This document shows positions 1 through 8,797 of a stretch of DNA of 64,000 nt, in pieces. A program made the translations under genes and the position numbers. The notes beneath the pieces were generated by a model that was not told the DNA's origin, did no database searches, and was given only the letters and a program-made list of their open reading frames with translations. Origin of the DNA: Spartobacteria bacterium LR76. Lineage in GTDB: Bacteria; Verrucomicrobiota; Verrucomicrobiia; Chthoniobacterales; Terrimicrobiaceae. Within the stretch, counting starts at the first letter, position 1, and every line of letters begins with the position of its first letter. Location of the stretch: assembly GCA_003054655.1 (NCBI GenBank), contig QAYZ01000013.1:186001-250000 (forward strand). Direction: 5' to 3'.

Positions 1-363
1 GGAGCGAATGATCTTCCCGCGCACGATGCGGTCGGGCTTGGAAATCTCCCCGATGTAGAAATCAATCTCCTGCCCCTCGAAAAGCGACAGCAGCAGGGCC
101 TGACTGACGGGATCATTGCGATAACTCTGCTCGAGGATTTGCAGCGGATTCCCCGCCGGGTCGCGCAGGATCACGGAGTCCGGCTCCACCTGCATCGTCG
201 CTCCATCGAAAACGACCTGATTTTCGCCCTGCTTCAGGTCGAGCGAAATACTGTCGCGCACGACGGCGAAGTTCTGATTATAAATCGTAAGCGCCGGTTG
301 CGCTGCCGTGGCGCAAGCCAGCAGCGCGAACAGCCCGAGGAGGGAGAAGAGGGGCGTTTTCAC
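1..363 (-). CDS. Secreted DUF4139-like protein, N-terminal part (truncated by window edge)
   Basis: The frame is open for 121 codons from a GTG at 363 to the window edge, so the C-terminus is missing. The first 22 or so residues form a signal peptide (basic start, then LFSLLGLFALLACATAAQ). The mature part opens with LTIYNQNFAVVRD and continues to VEPDSVILRDPAG, a pattern I associate with the N-terminal region of DUF4139-type exported proteins of unknown function. No SD is visible before the GTG. It follows proS in the same direction, but an intrinsic terminator at 422-461 separates them, so it is probably its own transcript. The family name is tentative; export is well supported. Confidence 0.6.
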   Translation of the reverse strand, partial: MKTPLFSLLGLFALLACATAAQPALTIYNQNFAVVRDSISLDLKQGENQVVFDGATMQVEPDSVILRDPAGNPLQILEQSYRNDPVSQALLLSLFEGQEIDFYIGEISKPDRIVRGKIIRS

Positions 364-421
364 GTCAACCGAGTTAACGCGAAACGCAAAGTTTTCTTAA
401 GACAAAACTTAGGATCTCCCG

Positions 422-461
422 AAAAAAGCAAAAAGGCCGCTCCGAGGTCTTCGAAGCGGCC
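422..461 (-). terminator. Intrinsic terminator after proS
   Basis: On the minus strand GGCCGCT and AGCGGCC pair (435-461), extended inward by about four pairs, and are followed by TTTTTGCTTTTTTC. It lies 14 bases after the proS stop and ends the operon that starts near 7.7 kb. Confidence 0.85.
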
Positions 462-474
462 CCGTTGAGAAGGC

Positions 475-1989
475 TTAGTAAGACTTGGCCCAGACGACCC
501 GCTGTTTGCTGGGTTCGCCGGTGAAGATACAGGTGCCGGCCTCGGGGGAATCCGAGAACGGAATGCACCGGATCGTTACCTTGAGGTCGTTCTTGATCTG
601 CTCCTCGACCGCCGCGCTGCCATTCCAATGCGCGAGGGCGAAGCCGCCGTGAATCTCCGGCTTGTCGGAGTTCGCCGGGGTGAAGAACTTGTAGAAGTCC
701 TCCTTGCTCTCGATGACCTTCAGGTTGGCATCGCGGAAAGCCGTGGCGCGGGCGAGCAATTCGGCCTGGATTTCGTCGAGGATGCCGGTCACGCCGGAAA
801 GCACGTCGCCATTGGGCAGAAACGCCTTTTCCTTGTGCGGACGGTCGCGGCGGGAGAGCGCCACCGTACCCTGCGCGAGGTCGCGCGGGCCGATCTCGAT
901 GCGGATCGGGATGCCTTTCTTGATCCACTCCCAGTTCTTCACGCCGCCGCCGAGGTCGCGCGAGTCGATCTCCACCTGCACGGGCACGCCGTGGTAGCTG
1001 ACCTCGCGGAGCTGCGCGGCGAGCTTGTCCGCCGCCTCGAGCACGGCGGCGCGGGTGTCTTCCTTGGGTGTGATGGGAATGATCACGACATGGGCCGGAG
1101 CCACGCGTGGCGGGAGGATGAGGCCGTCGTCGTCGCCGTGCGCCATGATGAGTGTGCCGATGAGTCGGGTGCTCACGCCCCAGCTCGTCGTCCAGGCATG
1201 TTCCACCGCACCGCTGCGCGACTGGAATTGAATGCCGGAGGCCTTGGAGAAATTCTGCCCGAGGAAGTGCGAGGTGCCGGCCTGGATGGCCTTGCGATCC
1301 TGCACCATGGCCTCGATGCAATACGTCTGCACCGCGCCGGGGAAGCGCTCGCTCTCGCTCTTCTCACCCGTGATGACCGGGATGGCGAGGTAATCGCGCG
1401 CAAAGGTCTCGTAGACGCGCAGCATCTTCATCGTCTCCTCGACCGCTTCCTCGCTGGTCTCGTGGGCGGTGTGCCCCTCCTGCCAGAGAAACTCGGCGGT
1501 GCGGAGAAAGAGACGCGGGCGCATTTCCCAGCGGACGACGTTGGCCCACTGGTTGAGCAGGATCGGGAGGTCGCGCCAGGATTTCACCCAGCGGGCATAG
1601 GCCGCGCCGATGATCGTCTCGGAGGTCGGCCGCACGATGAGCGGTTCGCTGAGCTGGCCGGAGGGGACGAGCTTGCCGTCCTTGGCCTCGAGGCGGTGGT
1701 GCGTGACCACGGCGCATTCCTTGGCGAAACCCTCGACGTGCGCGGCTTCCTTCTCGAGATAGCTCAGCGGGATGAAGAGCGGGAAGTAGGCATTGCGGTG
1801 GCCCGTGGCCTTGAACATGCCATCGAGCACGGCCTGCATGCGCTCCCAAAGGGCGTAGCCCCAGGGCTTGATGACCATGCATCCGCGCACTTCGGAGTTT
1901 TCAGCGAGGTCGGCGGCGCGGATGACCTGCTGGTACCATTCGGGAAAATCCTCCTGGCGGGTGGGAGAGACGGCGGTTTTTTCGCTCAT
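475..1989 (-). CDS. proS: Prolyl-tRNA synthetase, archaeal/eukaryotic-like (type 3)
   Basis: A class II aminoacyl-tRNA synthetase of 504 residues that charges tRNA-Pro in the cytoplasm. The class II motifs are visible: PTSETIIGAAYARWV, then RWEMRPRLFLRTAEFLWQEG (motif 2). There is no long editing insertion, and the protein ends in a Tyr (WAKSY), both typical of the shorter type 3 ProRS rather than the E. coli type. The frame is open further upstream to 2217, but that part runs inside the preceding gene; the ATG at 1989 overlaps the stop of the M20 gene as ATGA and starts MSEKTAVSPTRQ. Last gene of its operon. Confidence 0.95.
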   Translation of the reverse strand: MSEKTAVSPTRQEDFPEWYQQVIRAADLAENSEVRGCMVIKPWGYALWERMQAVLDGMFKATGHRNAYFPLFIPLSYLEKEAAHVEGFAKECAVVTHHRLEAKDGKLVPSGQLSEPLIVRPTSETIIGAAYARWVKSWRDLPILLNQWANVVRWEMRPRLFLRTAEFLWQEGHTAHETSEEAVEETMKMLRVYETFARDYLAIPVITGEKSESERFPGAVQTYCIEAMVQDRKAIQAGTSHFLGQNFSKASGIQFQSRSGAVEHAWTTSWGVSTRLIGTLIMAHGDDDGLILPPRVAPAHVVIIPITPKEDTRAAVLEAADKLAAQLREVSYHGVPVQVEIDSRDLGGGVKNWEWIKKGIPIRIEIGPRDLAQGTVALSRRDRPHKEKAFLPNGDVLSGVTGILDEIQAELLARATAFRDANLKVIESKEDFYKFFTPANSDKPEIHGGFALAHWNGSAAVEEQIKNDLKVTIRCIPFSDSPEAGTCIFTGEPSKQRVVWAKSY

Positions 1990-3086
1990 GCGAGTTGGTT
2001 GAGAAAGTTTTTGTAAAAGGTGAGTCCGGCTTCGAGGTCGGCGATGGCGATCCACTCGTCGGCGGTGTGAGCCTGGGCGATGGACCCCGGCCCGAGCGCC
2101 ACGGCTGGCACGCCGCGTTCCGAGAAGGGCGCGGCGTCGCAGAACCACGGGGCTCCCGTGAGCCCGGCTCCGCAATCCCGAAGTTTTTGGATGATAGCGT
2201 TCTCGGGGTCGGTCCACAAGGGCGCGGCTCCAGCCGTGGTGAATGTCACCTCGGGAAATCGTGCCTTCAGGTCGGCGATGAACCCGTCGATGTCCTGCCC
2301 CGGCAGCGTGCGGATGTCGACGGCGGCATCGCAGCCCTCGGGCACGATGTTGACCTTGCTGCCGCCGCGGATCGTTCCGATGCTCATGGTCGTGCGACCG
2401 AGGATCGGGTGGGTCAGGTCGCCGAATCGGCGGTGAAACTCCGCCTTGAGAAAGACGAGCGCCTCGAGCACCGGCTCGATGGCGTTTTTGCCCTTATCCG
2501 GCGTGGAGCTGTGCACGGCCACTCCGGTCGCATGGAGAAAAATGCGGCGCGACCCTTTGTGCGTATGCACAATCTCGAGGCTGGTCGGCTCGCCGACGAG
2601 GACAAAATCAAAAGTCTCCGAGGAGGCCAGCGAGATGGACCCATGCTGGCCCGCCTCCTCGCTCATCAGCCCGGCGAACCAGATTTCATGGCTCAGCGTG
2701 GGAAGCACATCCTTGAGGTCGCTCAGGGCCTGGAGCATGGCGGCCATCGGCCCCTTGGTATCGCTCGATCCCCGGCCCCAGATGCGGCCATCGCGCTGCT
2801 CGCCGCTGAAGGGCTCGATCGTCATACCGAGCACGCTCACGGTATCCGTGTGCGGTGCGAAAAGGAGACGCGGCTTGCCCGGCCGATCGGATGGGAAACG
2901 CCCGATGACATTCGGCCTGCCCGGCAGGATCTCGGGCAGTTGCACCTCGGCCCCGAGATTGGTCAGAAAGTCCGCAATGAACTTCGCACACTCCGCCTCT
3001 CCCGTGCGATCCGTCCCGGGGTCTCCCTCGGGATTCACGCTCGGGATACGGACGAGCTGGGTGAGAAGGTCGGCGACGGCGCTCAT
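1986..3086 (-). CDS. M20 family metallo-deacylase (ArgE/DapE/ACY1-like)
   Basis: 366 residues of a zinc-dependent M20 hydrolase, which removes an acyl group from an amino-acid or similar amide. Metal-site motifs are in order: LLFAPHTDTVSV, WGRGSSDTKGPMAA, then the catalytic GLMSEEAGQ, and a C-terminal AQAHTADEW. The substrate cannot be told from sequence; acetylornithine and succinyl-diaminopimelate are family possibilities, but no arg or dap gene is nearby. The ATG at 3086 overlaps the epimerase stop by 4 bases, and its own stop overlaps the proS start in the same way, so translation of the three genes is probably coupled. An in-frame start at 3110 is less likely because it lies further inside the epimerase gene. 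Confidence 0.88.
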   Translation of the reverse strand: MSAVADLLTQLVRIPSVNPEGDPGTDRTGEAECAKFIADFLTNLGAEVQLPEILPGRPNVIGRFPSDRPGKPRLLFAPHTDTVSVLGMTIEPFSGEQRDGRIWGRGSSDTKGPMAAMLQALSDLKDVLPTLSHEIWFAGLMSEEAGQHGSISLASSETFDFVLVGEPTSLEIVHTHKGSRRIFLHATGVAVHSSTPDKGKNAIEPVLEALVFLKAEFHRRFGDLTHPILGRTTMSIGTIRGGSKVNIVPEGCDAAVDIRTLPGQDIDGFIADLKARFPEVTFTTAGAAPLWTDPENAIIQKLRDCGAGLTGAPWFCDAAPFSERGVPAVALGPGSIAQAHTADEWIAIADLEAGLTFYKNFLNQLA

Positions 3087-4033
3087 TTTCCGTGCTGGGT
3101 GGCATACCACTCGACGAAGCGGGGAATGCCTTCGGAAATCTTCACCTTCGGGTCGTAGCCGAGCAGGGCGCGAGCCTTGCGAATGTCCGCACAGGTCAGC
3201 GGCATGTCGCCCTGCTGCTCGGGGAGCTGCTGGATGATGGCCTTCTTGCCGATGGACTTCTCCAGCGCCTCGATCAGCTCGGAGAGGGTCGTCGTCTCGC
3301 TCTCGCCGAGGTTGACGATCTCAAACTTCGTCTTGTCGTAGGCGAGCGCGCCCATCACGCCCTGGATGATGTCGTCGATGTACGTGTAATCGCGGCGGGT
3401 GCCGCCATCGCCGTACTTCGGGATCGGCTTGTCGTTGTAAATGAGGTCCGTGAACTTGTGGATCGCGAGGTCCGGACGTTGCCCCGGGCCGTAGACGGTG
3501 AAAAAGCGCAGACAGACCACGCCCAGGCCGTAAAGGTGGGAGAAATTTCCGCACAGATGCTCGCCTGCGAGCTTCGTCGCCGCATAGGGGCTGAGAGTCT
3601 GGGGAAGCGGCAGGTCCTCCGAGAAGGGAACCGTCTTCGCCAAACCATAAACCGATGAGCTGGAGGCAAATAGAAACTTTCCCACACCGCCCGCCTTGGC
3701 AGCCTCGAGCATGTTGTAAGTGCCGTTGACGTTGGTCTGGAGGTAGGAGAGCGGATTCTCCAACGATGGGCGCACGCCCGCACGCGCGGCGATGTGCACG
3801 ATGGCGTCAAACTTCCCGTCGACCACGACCTGCTTCATGCGGTCGGCGTCCTCAATATTCGCCTCGATCAACTCCACGTGACCATCCAACCCGGCGATAT
3901 TCGACCGTTTGATGGCGGGGTTGTAGTAGTCGTTGAAGTTGTCGACGATCACAGCGGCATGGCCGGCGCGCAGGAGCCTGCGAACCAAATGGGAGCCAAT
4001 AAAGCCGGCACCGCCGGTAACCAGTACTTTCAT
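3083..4033 (-). CDS. NAD-dependent sugar-nucleotide epimerase/dehydratase (UDP-glucuronate 4-epimerase-like)
   Basis: An extended SDR protein of 316 residues. The NAD-binding glycine motif TGGAGFIGSHL is at residues 7-17. The catalytic YAATK follows SSSSVYG, and RPDLAIHKF plus GDGGTRRDYTYIDD are typical of UDP-hexose 4-epimerases. The stretch VDNFNDYYNPAIKR resembles UDP-glucuronate epimerases of capsule and LPS pathways. It would supply an activated sugar for surface polysaccharide. It lies between the VWA membrane protein (57-base gap) and the M20 gene (4-base overlap). Exact substrate is inference. Confidence 0.9.
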   Translation of the reverse strand: MKVLVTGGAGFIGSHLVRRLLRAGHAAVIVDNFNDYYNPAIKRSNIAGLDGHVELIEANIEDADRMKQVVVDGKFDAIVHIAARAGVRPSLENPLSYLQTNVNGTYNMLEAAKAGGVGKFLFASSSSVYGLAKTVPFSEDLPLPQTLSPYAATKLAGEHLCGNFSHLYGLGVVCLRFFTVYGPGQRPDLAIHKFTDLIYNDKPIPKYGDGGTRRDYTYIDDIIQGVMGALAYDKTKFEIVNLGESETTTLSELIEALEKSIGKKAIIQQLPEQQGDMPLTCADIRKARALLGYDPKVKISEGIPRFVEWYATQHGK

Positions 4034-4089
4034 CGAAGCAACCTAGCGGGCAGGGGAAAATCGCCGCAAGATGTTTCTCCACCGGGCGT

Positions 4090-6678
4090 TTACGTCCAGT
4101 CCCGCCGCCTCAGCCAGATATCGACCGGCCAGAGGAGCAGCGCCGCCGCCAGCAGCCACGGCGAAAGGTCGCGCCGCGTCGAAGCGGCTTTCGCAGCCGG
4201 ACGGAAAACCTGCTCGGGTGTCGGCTGAAAGATGCCCCCGCCGTCCCGGGCGAGCTTTTCCAGAAAGGGCCGGGAATCGGCCACAGGGAGAAACTCCCTC
4301 CCGGCATCGCGCATCCAGGCTAGAGAGATGGGTCGTCCCGCACCATCGCCAACGGCGATGACGGCGGTCTCTGCCTCCGGCTTGGGAAACTCCACCCGGT
4401 AGCGGCCCGGAGCCACCTGCGGCGCGGTAAGCGACCGGCTCGCTCCGCCCTGCTCGGCCACCGTCACGGTGACGGGCAAGCCGTTACGAAATGTTCCCGC
4501 CCCGGTCACAGCCGAGACATCCACCGCGAGACGGTCGCCGGATTCCACCACCTCGGCGCTCAGGTCGTCGCGACGATCCGGGCGCACGAGCTGACGGGCC
4601 AGTTGAGTCCAGAACTTGCCGTATCCCGGCCACGTCATCCACTCGGCCGCCCAGCGGGGTTTCGCATCACTGAGGAAAGCCGCCGCCTGCCCCAGCCCGT
4701 AGCGCCAGATGGCGAGGACGGGCTCGCCGGATTCCGCCGCGAGCAGGAGATCCGCGCCGGGCTTCGCACTGGAGAGATTCAACCCAAGCAGCGGCGGCGC
4801 CTCGGACCACGGGATGCCCTGCAGCACGTCGGAGCCTCCCATCGGCACCACCAGGAAGGCGTCCTCGCGCAGGCTCGACTGTGTGGCGCGCATCGTCTCC
4901 TGGCTGAACAGCCTCGGCAGCGTCGTGGCATCCGCCGTGAGATAAAACCGTCCGCCGCCCTTCGCCGCCAGGTCGCGCAGGAAGGCCGTGTCCTTGTCCT
5001 CCTCGCGGCCGAGGGCGACCACGGAGAGGGTAATACGATTCGCCAGCATGGCGGCGGCGAGATCGAGCGACGATCCGCCGCCCACCGAGGGATTGCCCTC
5101 CCCGCCCGCCGATTTTTCCTCCGCATCGGCGGCATCGGCAAAGAGGATGATGTGCTTGATCTTGGCCTGCGCGTCGCGCAGCACGGGAAAGGCCTCCGCC
5201 AGCGACGTATACACGTAGATGCCGCCGCCGCCCGAGGTGATGCCCGCGATCCGGCGCGCCGCCCCCGTCTTGTCCGATGCGCTCGCCAGCGGCACGACCT
5301 GCTGGACGCGGGTATCCACCGCGAAAACTCCGAATAAATCCCGAGCCTGCAGCACCTCAAGCGCCAGGCTCGCACCCTCATTCGCCAGCGACATCTTGGT
5401 TTGCCCACCCGCCATGGCGGACATGGACCCCGACCGGTCCAAAATGACCAGCAGCGCGGCCACGGGAGTTTCCTCCCGCTCCTGGCGCTCGATGCGCACG
5501 GGCAGCATCGCCGCCACCGGGGTGCGGAAATACCCGCCCGCCCCGAAGCTCGCCTCACCTCCCGCCATGAGAAATCCCCCGCCAAAATCCTTCACCCACG
5601 AGGCCAGGGCACGCATCTGCTGGTCGCTCAACTCCTGCGCCGGCACATCACTCAGCATCACGAGGTCGAAGCCCTCCAGTTCCTCCAGCGTCGCCGGGAC
5701 ACCCGATGCCGGGCGCACCTCGACCTGGAACCCGCTCGCTCTCAGCACCCCGGCCAGCCCCTCAAGCTGAGCGGGATCGCGATCCACCAGCAGCGTCCGC
5801 GCCGCGCCTCCGTGCACGGTCACGATGTGGCCCCGGTTGTTCTCCGGGCGGGTATCGCCGGGGAGAGTGACCGTCGCCTCGTACAATCCCAGGCCGGCTT
5901 CCGCGCGGAGATTGGGAATCCTTATCTCGCTCACACCCCGGGCCAGCTCTTTCTCAACCTCCGCCACCAGCACGCGGTTTTGGAAAAACCGGACCGTCGC
6001 CCGGGCATCGGATCCGGCGGAGCTTATCGCCACCTTCGCATCGAAGGTCTCGCCTTCGCGCACCGCAGGCGGCACCGTCACGGAAAGTACCGCGGCATCC
6101 GGCCGTGTCTCCGGGATTAACGGCACGACATCAAGCTCCACCCCGCGCTCCTTCAACCTCGCCAGCGCGCTTTCCGCCGGGCGTCCGGAATTGACTGCCC
6201 CGTCTGTGAGCAGAACGATCCTCCCCGGACGATCCGCCGGCAGCGAGGCCTGGGCAAACTCCAGGGCGGAAGCCAGGTCGGTCGAGTCTTTGGGCACGGT
6301 CACCTCGCGACCCTCATCGGTGCTTCCATAGGCTCTCGCCACCGCCGCCCCCGCCGCAAAATCGACCTGGCCGGAATCCTTTGGATGCTCGCGCGCAGCC
6401 TGCTCGATAAAGGCGGAGGCCGCCTTGCGCCCGGCCTCGTCCACGCTGGCGGAGACATCACGCAAAAACACCACCGCCGCGTCCTGCGTCGCCCCGCGGT
6501 AGGCCGGTCCGGCCAGCGCCACGATGATGAGCGCAAGAATGGTGCAGCGCACCGAGGTCGCGAGAGCCTTTTGCGGCTTCGTCCACGCCGCCAGCGAGTT
6601 CCTTTGCAGGAACCACACCAGCGCCAGAGCCAGCGGGATCAGGAAGAGGAGATACGGACGCTCGAAATCCACCGGCAC
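4090..6678 (-). CDS. Large membrane protein with VWA and glutamine-amidotransferase-like domains
   Basis: 862 residues, starting at a GTG. Two N-terminal membrane segments (about residues 9-25 and 43-62) are followed by a degenerate VWA-like strand (VVFLRDVSAS). A GATase-like fold is suggested by GGGFLMAGGEASFGAGGYF, and a full VWA domain follows with an intact MIDAS (ILDRSGSMSAM, near residue 410). A C-terminal membrane segment (LSPWLLAAALLLWPVDIW) ends the protein. This architecture is known from bacterial membrane proteins of unknown role often described as BatA/VWA-like; most of the chain is probably periplasmic. It starts 9 bases after the DUF4126 gene, so the two are co-transcribed. No MoxR ATPase or DUF58 gene, the usual partners, lies in the window. 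Confidence 0.85.
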   Translation of the reverse strand: MPVDFERPYLLFLIPLALALVWFLQRNSLAAWTKPQKALATSVRCTILALIIVALAGPAYRGATQDAAVVFLRDVSASVDEAGRKAASAFIEQAAREHPKDSGQVDFAAGAAVARAYGSTDEGREVTVPKDSTDLASALEFAQASLPADRPGRIVLLTDGAVNSGRPAESALARLKERGVELDVVPLIPETRPDAAVLSVTVPPAVREGETFDAKVAISSAGSDARATVRFFQNRVLVAEVEKELARGVSEIRIPNLRAEAGLGLYEATVTLPGDTRPENNRGHIVTVHGGAARTLLVDRDPAQLEGLAGVLRASGFQVEVRPASGVPATLEELEGFDLVMLSDVPAQELSDQQMRALASWVKDFGGGFLMAGGEASFGAGGYFRTPVAAMLPVRIERQEREETPVAALLVILDRSGSMSAMAGGQTKMSLANEGASLALEVLQARDLFGVFAVDTRVQQVVPLASASDKTGAARRIAGITSGGGGIYVYTSLAEAFPVLRDAQAKIKHIILFADAADAEEKSAGGEGNPSVGGGSSLDLAAAMLANRITLSVVALGREEDKDTAFLRDLAAKGGGRFYLTADATTLPRLFSQETMRATQSSLREDAFLVVPMGGSDVLQGIPWSEAPPLLGLNLSSAKPGADLLLAAESGEPVLAIWRYGLGQAAAFLSDAKPRWAAEWMTWPGYGKFWTQLARQLVRPDRRDDLSAEVVESGDRLAVDVSAVTGAGTFRNGLPVTVTVAEQGGASRSLTAPQVAPGRYRVEFPKPEAETAVIAVGDGAGRPISLAWMRDAGREFLPVADSRPFLEKLARDGGGIFQPTPEQVFRPAAKAASTRRDLSPWLLAAALLLWPVDIWLRRRDWT

Positions 6679-6687
6679 AACAAGGGA

Positions 6688-7698
6688 CTACGGAACCAGC
6701 TCGGCTTCCGCCACCGGAATCGGTTTTAACGTCTCGGCCAGCCGGTCGCACAGGCTCCGGTGACCGCGTTCAAAAAGAAAAACATGCGTCGCCGACGGGC
6801 CTCCGATCAACAAACGCTCCGAGAGAAACCGGGATTCGCGCAAGACATCGCGGCCTGCCAGCGGAATCTCCACGACGATCGGGCTGAATCTCCGTGGCCC
6901 GACGAAAAACAATCTCCCCCCCTCGAACCGAATCAACCAGCCAAACACGTTGCGCGGCAGTCGCAGTCCGCCCCCGCTGATGCATGGAACCGCCACGGTA
7001 AAGCTCTCCGCCGAGGCATGAGCCCGCCGCAGCATCAGTTCGCAGGGGCCGGGGATCTTCTTATAGATATTGTCGTCATCCGCGCCCTCCGCCGGCTCAT
7101 TGAGCTTGCGCCAGGCCAGCCAGCCCGTCGCCCGGATGGAGCGGAGCAGCCTCGGCAGCAAGACCCAGACAGCCAGGATCGCGGCCACCGTGGCGATGAG
7201 AGCAGCGATCGGATGCCAGGCCACCAGCGTCAGGCCGCCCAGCACGACGACATCCTCACCGAGGCTCAGTGCGATATTGGACAGGGGTTCCGGCGAGGTA
7301 TTGGCAATCAGGCGCGTCCCGGCCTTGGCTGCATGGGCGGAAAGAGCCACCCCGCCCGCGAGCAGCGCCGCCACCACCTTTACCGTAGGATGCGCGTCCC
7401 CGAGCGCCAGGACTGCGAGCAAAGCTCCCCCGATCGGGCGGATGATCGTATGGACGGTATCGTTCGCCGAGTCGATCCACGGCACCTTGTCAGCCCAGAA
7501 CTCGAGAAAATACAAAATGCCCGCCACCACGATCACCCAGGGATCGCCGAGCACGTGAAGGCTTTGCAGGGGGGCGGGTAATGCCACCCAACTGAAGTGA
7601 ATGGCCAGTCCGGCGGCGAAGACCGTGAGATAGAGATTCAGCCCTGCCAGCGCGGCCAGCCCCAAGGCAACCCCAAGGGTCTGCAAGACGTCCTCCAT
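6688..7698 (-). CDS. DUF4126 membrane protein
   Basis: 336 residues. The N-terminal half carries several hydrophobic segments (for example LGVALGLAALAGLNLYLTV and the region of VVAALLAGGVALSAHAAKAG), matching DUF4126, a multi-pass membrane domain of unknown function. The C-terminal third is soluble and contains LMLRRAHASAESFTVAVPC. The ATG at 7698 begins MEDVLQTLG right at the first helix; an ATG at 7719 is possible and neither has an SD. First gene of the operon that ends with proS. A perfect dyad at 7722-7741 covers a TTGACG just upstream. Confidence 0.78.
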   Translation of the reverse strand: MEDVLQTLGVALGLAALAGLNLYLTVFAAGLAIHFSWVALPAPLQSLHVLGDPWVIVVAGILYFLEFWADKVPWIDSANDTVHTIIRPIGGALLAVLALGDAHPTVKVVAALLAGGVALSAHAAKAGTRLIANTSPEPLSNIALSLGEDVVVLGGLTLVAWHPIAALIATVAAILAVWVLLPRLLRSIRATGWLAWRKLNEPAEGADDDNIYKKIPGPCELMLRRAHASAESFTVAVPCISGGGLRLPRNVFGWLIRFEGGRLFFVGPRRFSPIVVEIPLAGRDVLRESRFLSERLLIGGPSATHVFLFERGHRSLCDRLAETLKPIPVAEAELVP

Positions 7699-7721
7699 AT
7701 AGCAGGTGACTATCGGCATTC

Positions 7722-7741
7722 ATCGCGTCAAGTCACGCGAT
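7722..7741. promoter_or_regulatory. Perfect dyad upstream of the DUF4126-VWA operon
   Basis: ATCGCGT, 6 bases, ACGCGAT. On the minus strand the centre contains TTGACG, a possible -35 box, so a protein bound here could control the operon. No convincing -10 box is seen at the right distance, so the promoter part is weak. Confidence 0.4.
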
Positions 7742-7750
7742 TTCAGGGCA

Positions 7751-7786
7751 AAAAAAACCCTCTCCACCGAGATGGAGAGGGTTTTT
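7751..7786 (-). terminator. Intrinsic terminator after the outer-membrane protein gene
   Basis: CCCTCTCCA and TGGAGAGGG (7758-7781) form a 9-bp stem with a 6-base loop. Seven A residues on one side and five T on the other make it bidirectional in form; on the minus strand it ends the 7811-8683 transcript. Confidence 0.9.
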
Positions 7787-7810
7787 GGTAAGTTCAGCTA
7801 ACTGATCAGC

Positions 7811-8683
7811 TTAGAACGAGAAGGTGACCTTCGCGCCGCCCCAGAACGTGCTGGGTTCGGTGCCGAGGAGGCTTTCCCACTGATAGCTGTAGGCACCGTA
7901 GCCGTACAGGGTGATCATGTCGTTGATCTTGATCGGCAGACCGAGACCCAACTCGATGTTGTTGGCACCCGTGTAGAAGCTGAAGCCATTGGCGTTGTCA
8001 GCAGTCTGCGGGTTGTAGTCGAACGAGGTGCCGAAGGCGAACCACGGGGTCAGGGACAGAACGTCCTTGTAGAGCGGTACTGCACCGTCGATACGAGCCA
8101 GGAGGTAGCTGGAAGCCGTGTTCACAGCGCCCGTCCAGGAGTCGAAGTTACGGAAGTCAGGACCAACGTTGAAGTAGTAGGTCAAGGACGGCGTGATCGT
8201 GATGCCAGCAGGCAGCTCGAAGGTGTACGCAACCTTGGCGTTCAACTCGTTCTGATAGAGCTGGGAGCTGATGTAGTAGTAGAACGTGTACCCGAAGCTG
8301 ACGGCGAGGTTGCCGAAGTTGTGGGTATACGAGGTGTACACATCGAGTTCCTTGTAGACGCTCTTGGTCAGACCAAAGGCCATCCAGGAGCCAACGGTGA
8401 GGAAATCGTTATCTGTGATATTCCACGTGGCGTTGAGGTCAGTCCAGTAGAGGCTCGAGCCGTAGGACTGCTTGGTTCCATCGCTGTCGAAGCGAAGGAT
8501 GTTGACGCCGCGGAACATGTAGAGGCTGTCCCAGCCAGTGCTGAGGGAAGCACCCCACCACTTGCGCTCTTCTTCGACGACCACTTTTTCTTTGAAGGTC
8601 TTGCCATCACCGGCGAGGAGCGGCTGGTTGGCCAGCATCGCTGCCATTCCGACTGCAGCAACAATCTTGGTAGCTAGTTTCAT
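7811..8683 (-). CDS. Outer-membrane beta-barrel protein (TorF/porin-like)
   Basis: 290 residues with a signal peptide (KIVAAVGMAAMLANQPLLAG, cleavage near residue 24). A short charged segment follows, then alternating aromatic strands rich in Y, W, N and G, ending in an aromatic residue (KVTFSF) as outer-membrane barrels do. The opening GWDSLYMFRGVNILR resembles the TorF/Gcw_chp family of putative porins; substrate unknown. The upstream frame to 8740 is discarded because a clear SD (AGGAGA, 8692-8697) sits 8 bases before the ATG at 8683, one of the few good SD sites here. A sigma-54-type promoter lies at 8781-8797 and a terminator follows, so it is a single-gene unit, probably strongly expressed under a specific signal. 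Confidence 0.85.
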   Translation of the reverse strand: MKLATKIVAAVGMAAMLANQPLLAGDGKTFKEKVVVEEERKWWGASLSTGWDSLYMFRGVNILRFDSDGTKQSYGSSLYWTDLNATWNITDNDFLTVGSWMAFGLTKSVYKELDVYTSYTHNFGNLAVSFGYTFYYYISSQLYQNELNAKVAYTFELPAGITITPSLTYYFNVGPDFRNFDSWTGAVNTASSYLLARIDGAVPLYKDVLSLTPWFAFGTSFDYNPQTADNANGFSFYTGANNIELGLGLPIKINDMITLYGYGAYSYQWESLLGTEPSTFWGGAKVTFSF

Positions 8684-8691
8684 TTTGTAGT

Positions 8692-8698
8692 TCTCCTT
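8692..8698 (-). promoter_or_regulatory. Shine-Dalgarno site of the outer-membrane protein gene
   Basis: AAGGAGA 8 bases upstream of ATG 8683; it decides the start, since the longer frame to 8740 lacks an SD. Confidence 0.85.
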
Positions 8699-8751
8699 TG
8701 TTTTTGGTTTTGCAGCCATCGAATGCGCCTTGCGGCTCACCCCTGACTACT

Positions 8752-8767
8752 CATGCAAAAAAGCATG
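8752..8767. promoter_or_regulatory. Hairpin at the predicted 5' end of the outer-membrane protein mRNA
   Basis: CATGC, six A, GCATG. If transcription starts near 8770 from the sigma-54-type element, this 5-bp stem lies at about +4 to +19, where it could shield the mRNA 5' end. Confidence 0.35.
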
Positions 8768-8780
8768 GTTAACGCCTTTC

Positions 8781-8797
8781 AGCACGTTATGTGCCAA
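8781..8797 (-). promoter_or_regulatory. Sigma-54 (RpoN) type promoter for the outer-membrane protein
   Basis: The minus strand reads TTGGCACATAACGTGCT. The GG at 8795-8794 and the GC at 8783-8782 are separated by exactly 10 bases, the spacing required for -24/-12 promoters, and TGGCAC plus TGC match the consensus. The predicted start is near 8770, leaving an 87-base leader. No better sigma-70 pair is seen in this 290-base gap. No enhancer-binding protein gene is in the window. Confidence 0.6.

Noticed and set aside
628-2016. Long plus-strand frame opposite proS
   Set aside because: It mirrors proS in a GC-rich genome; the minus strand holds intact class II synthetase motifs, while the plus product is Arg/Gly/Leu-rich without a recognisable domain.
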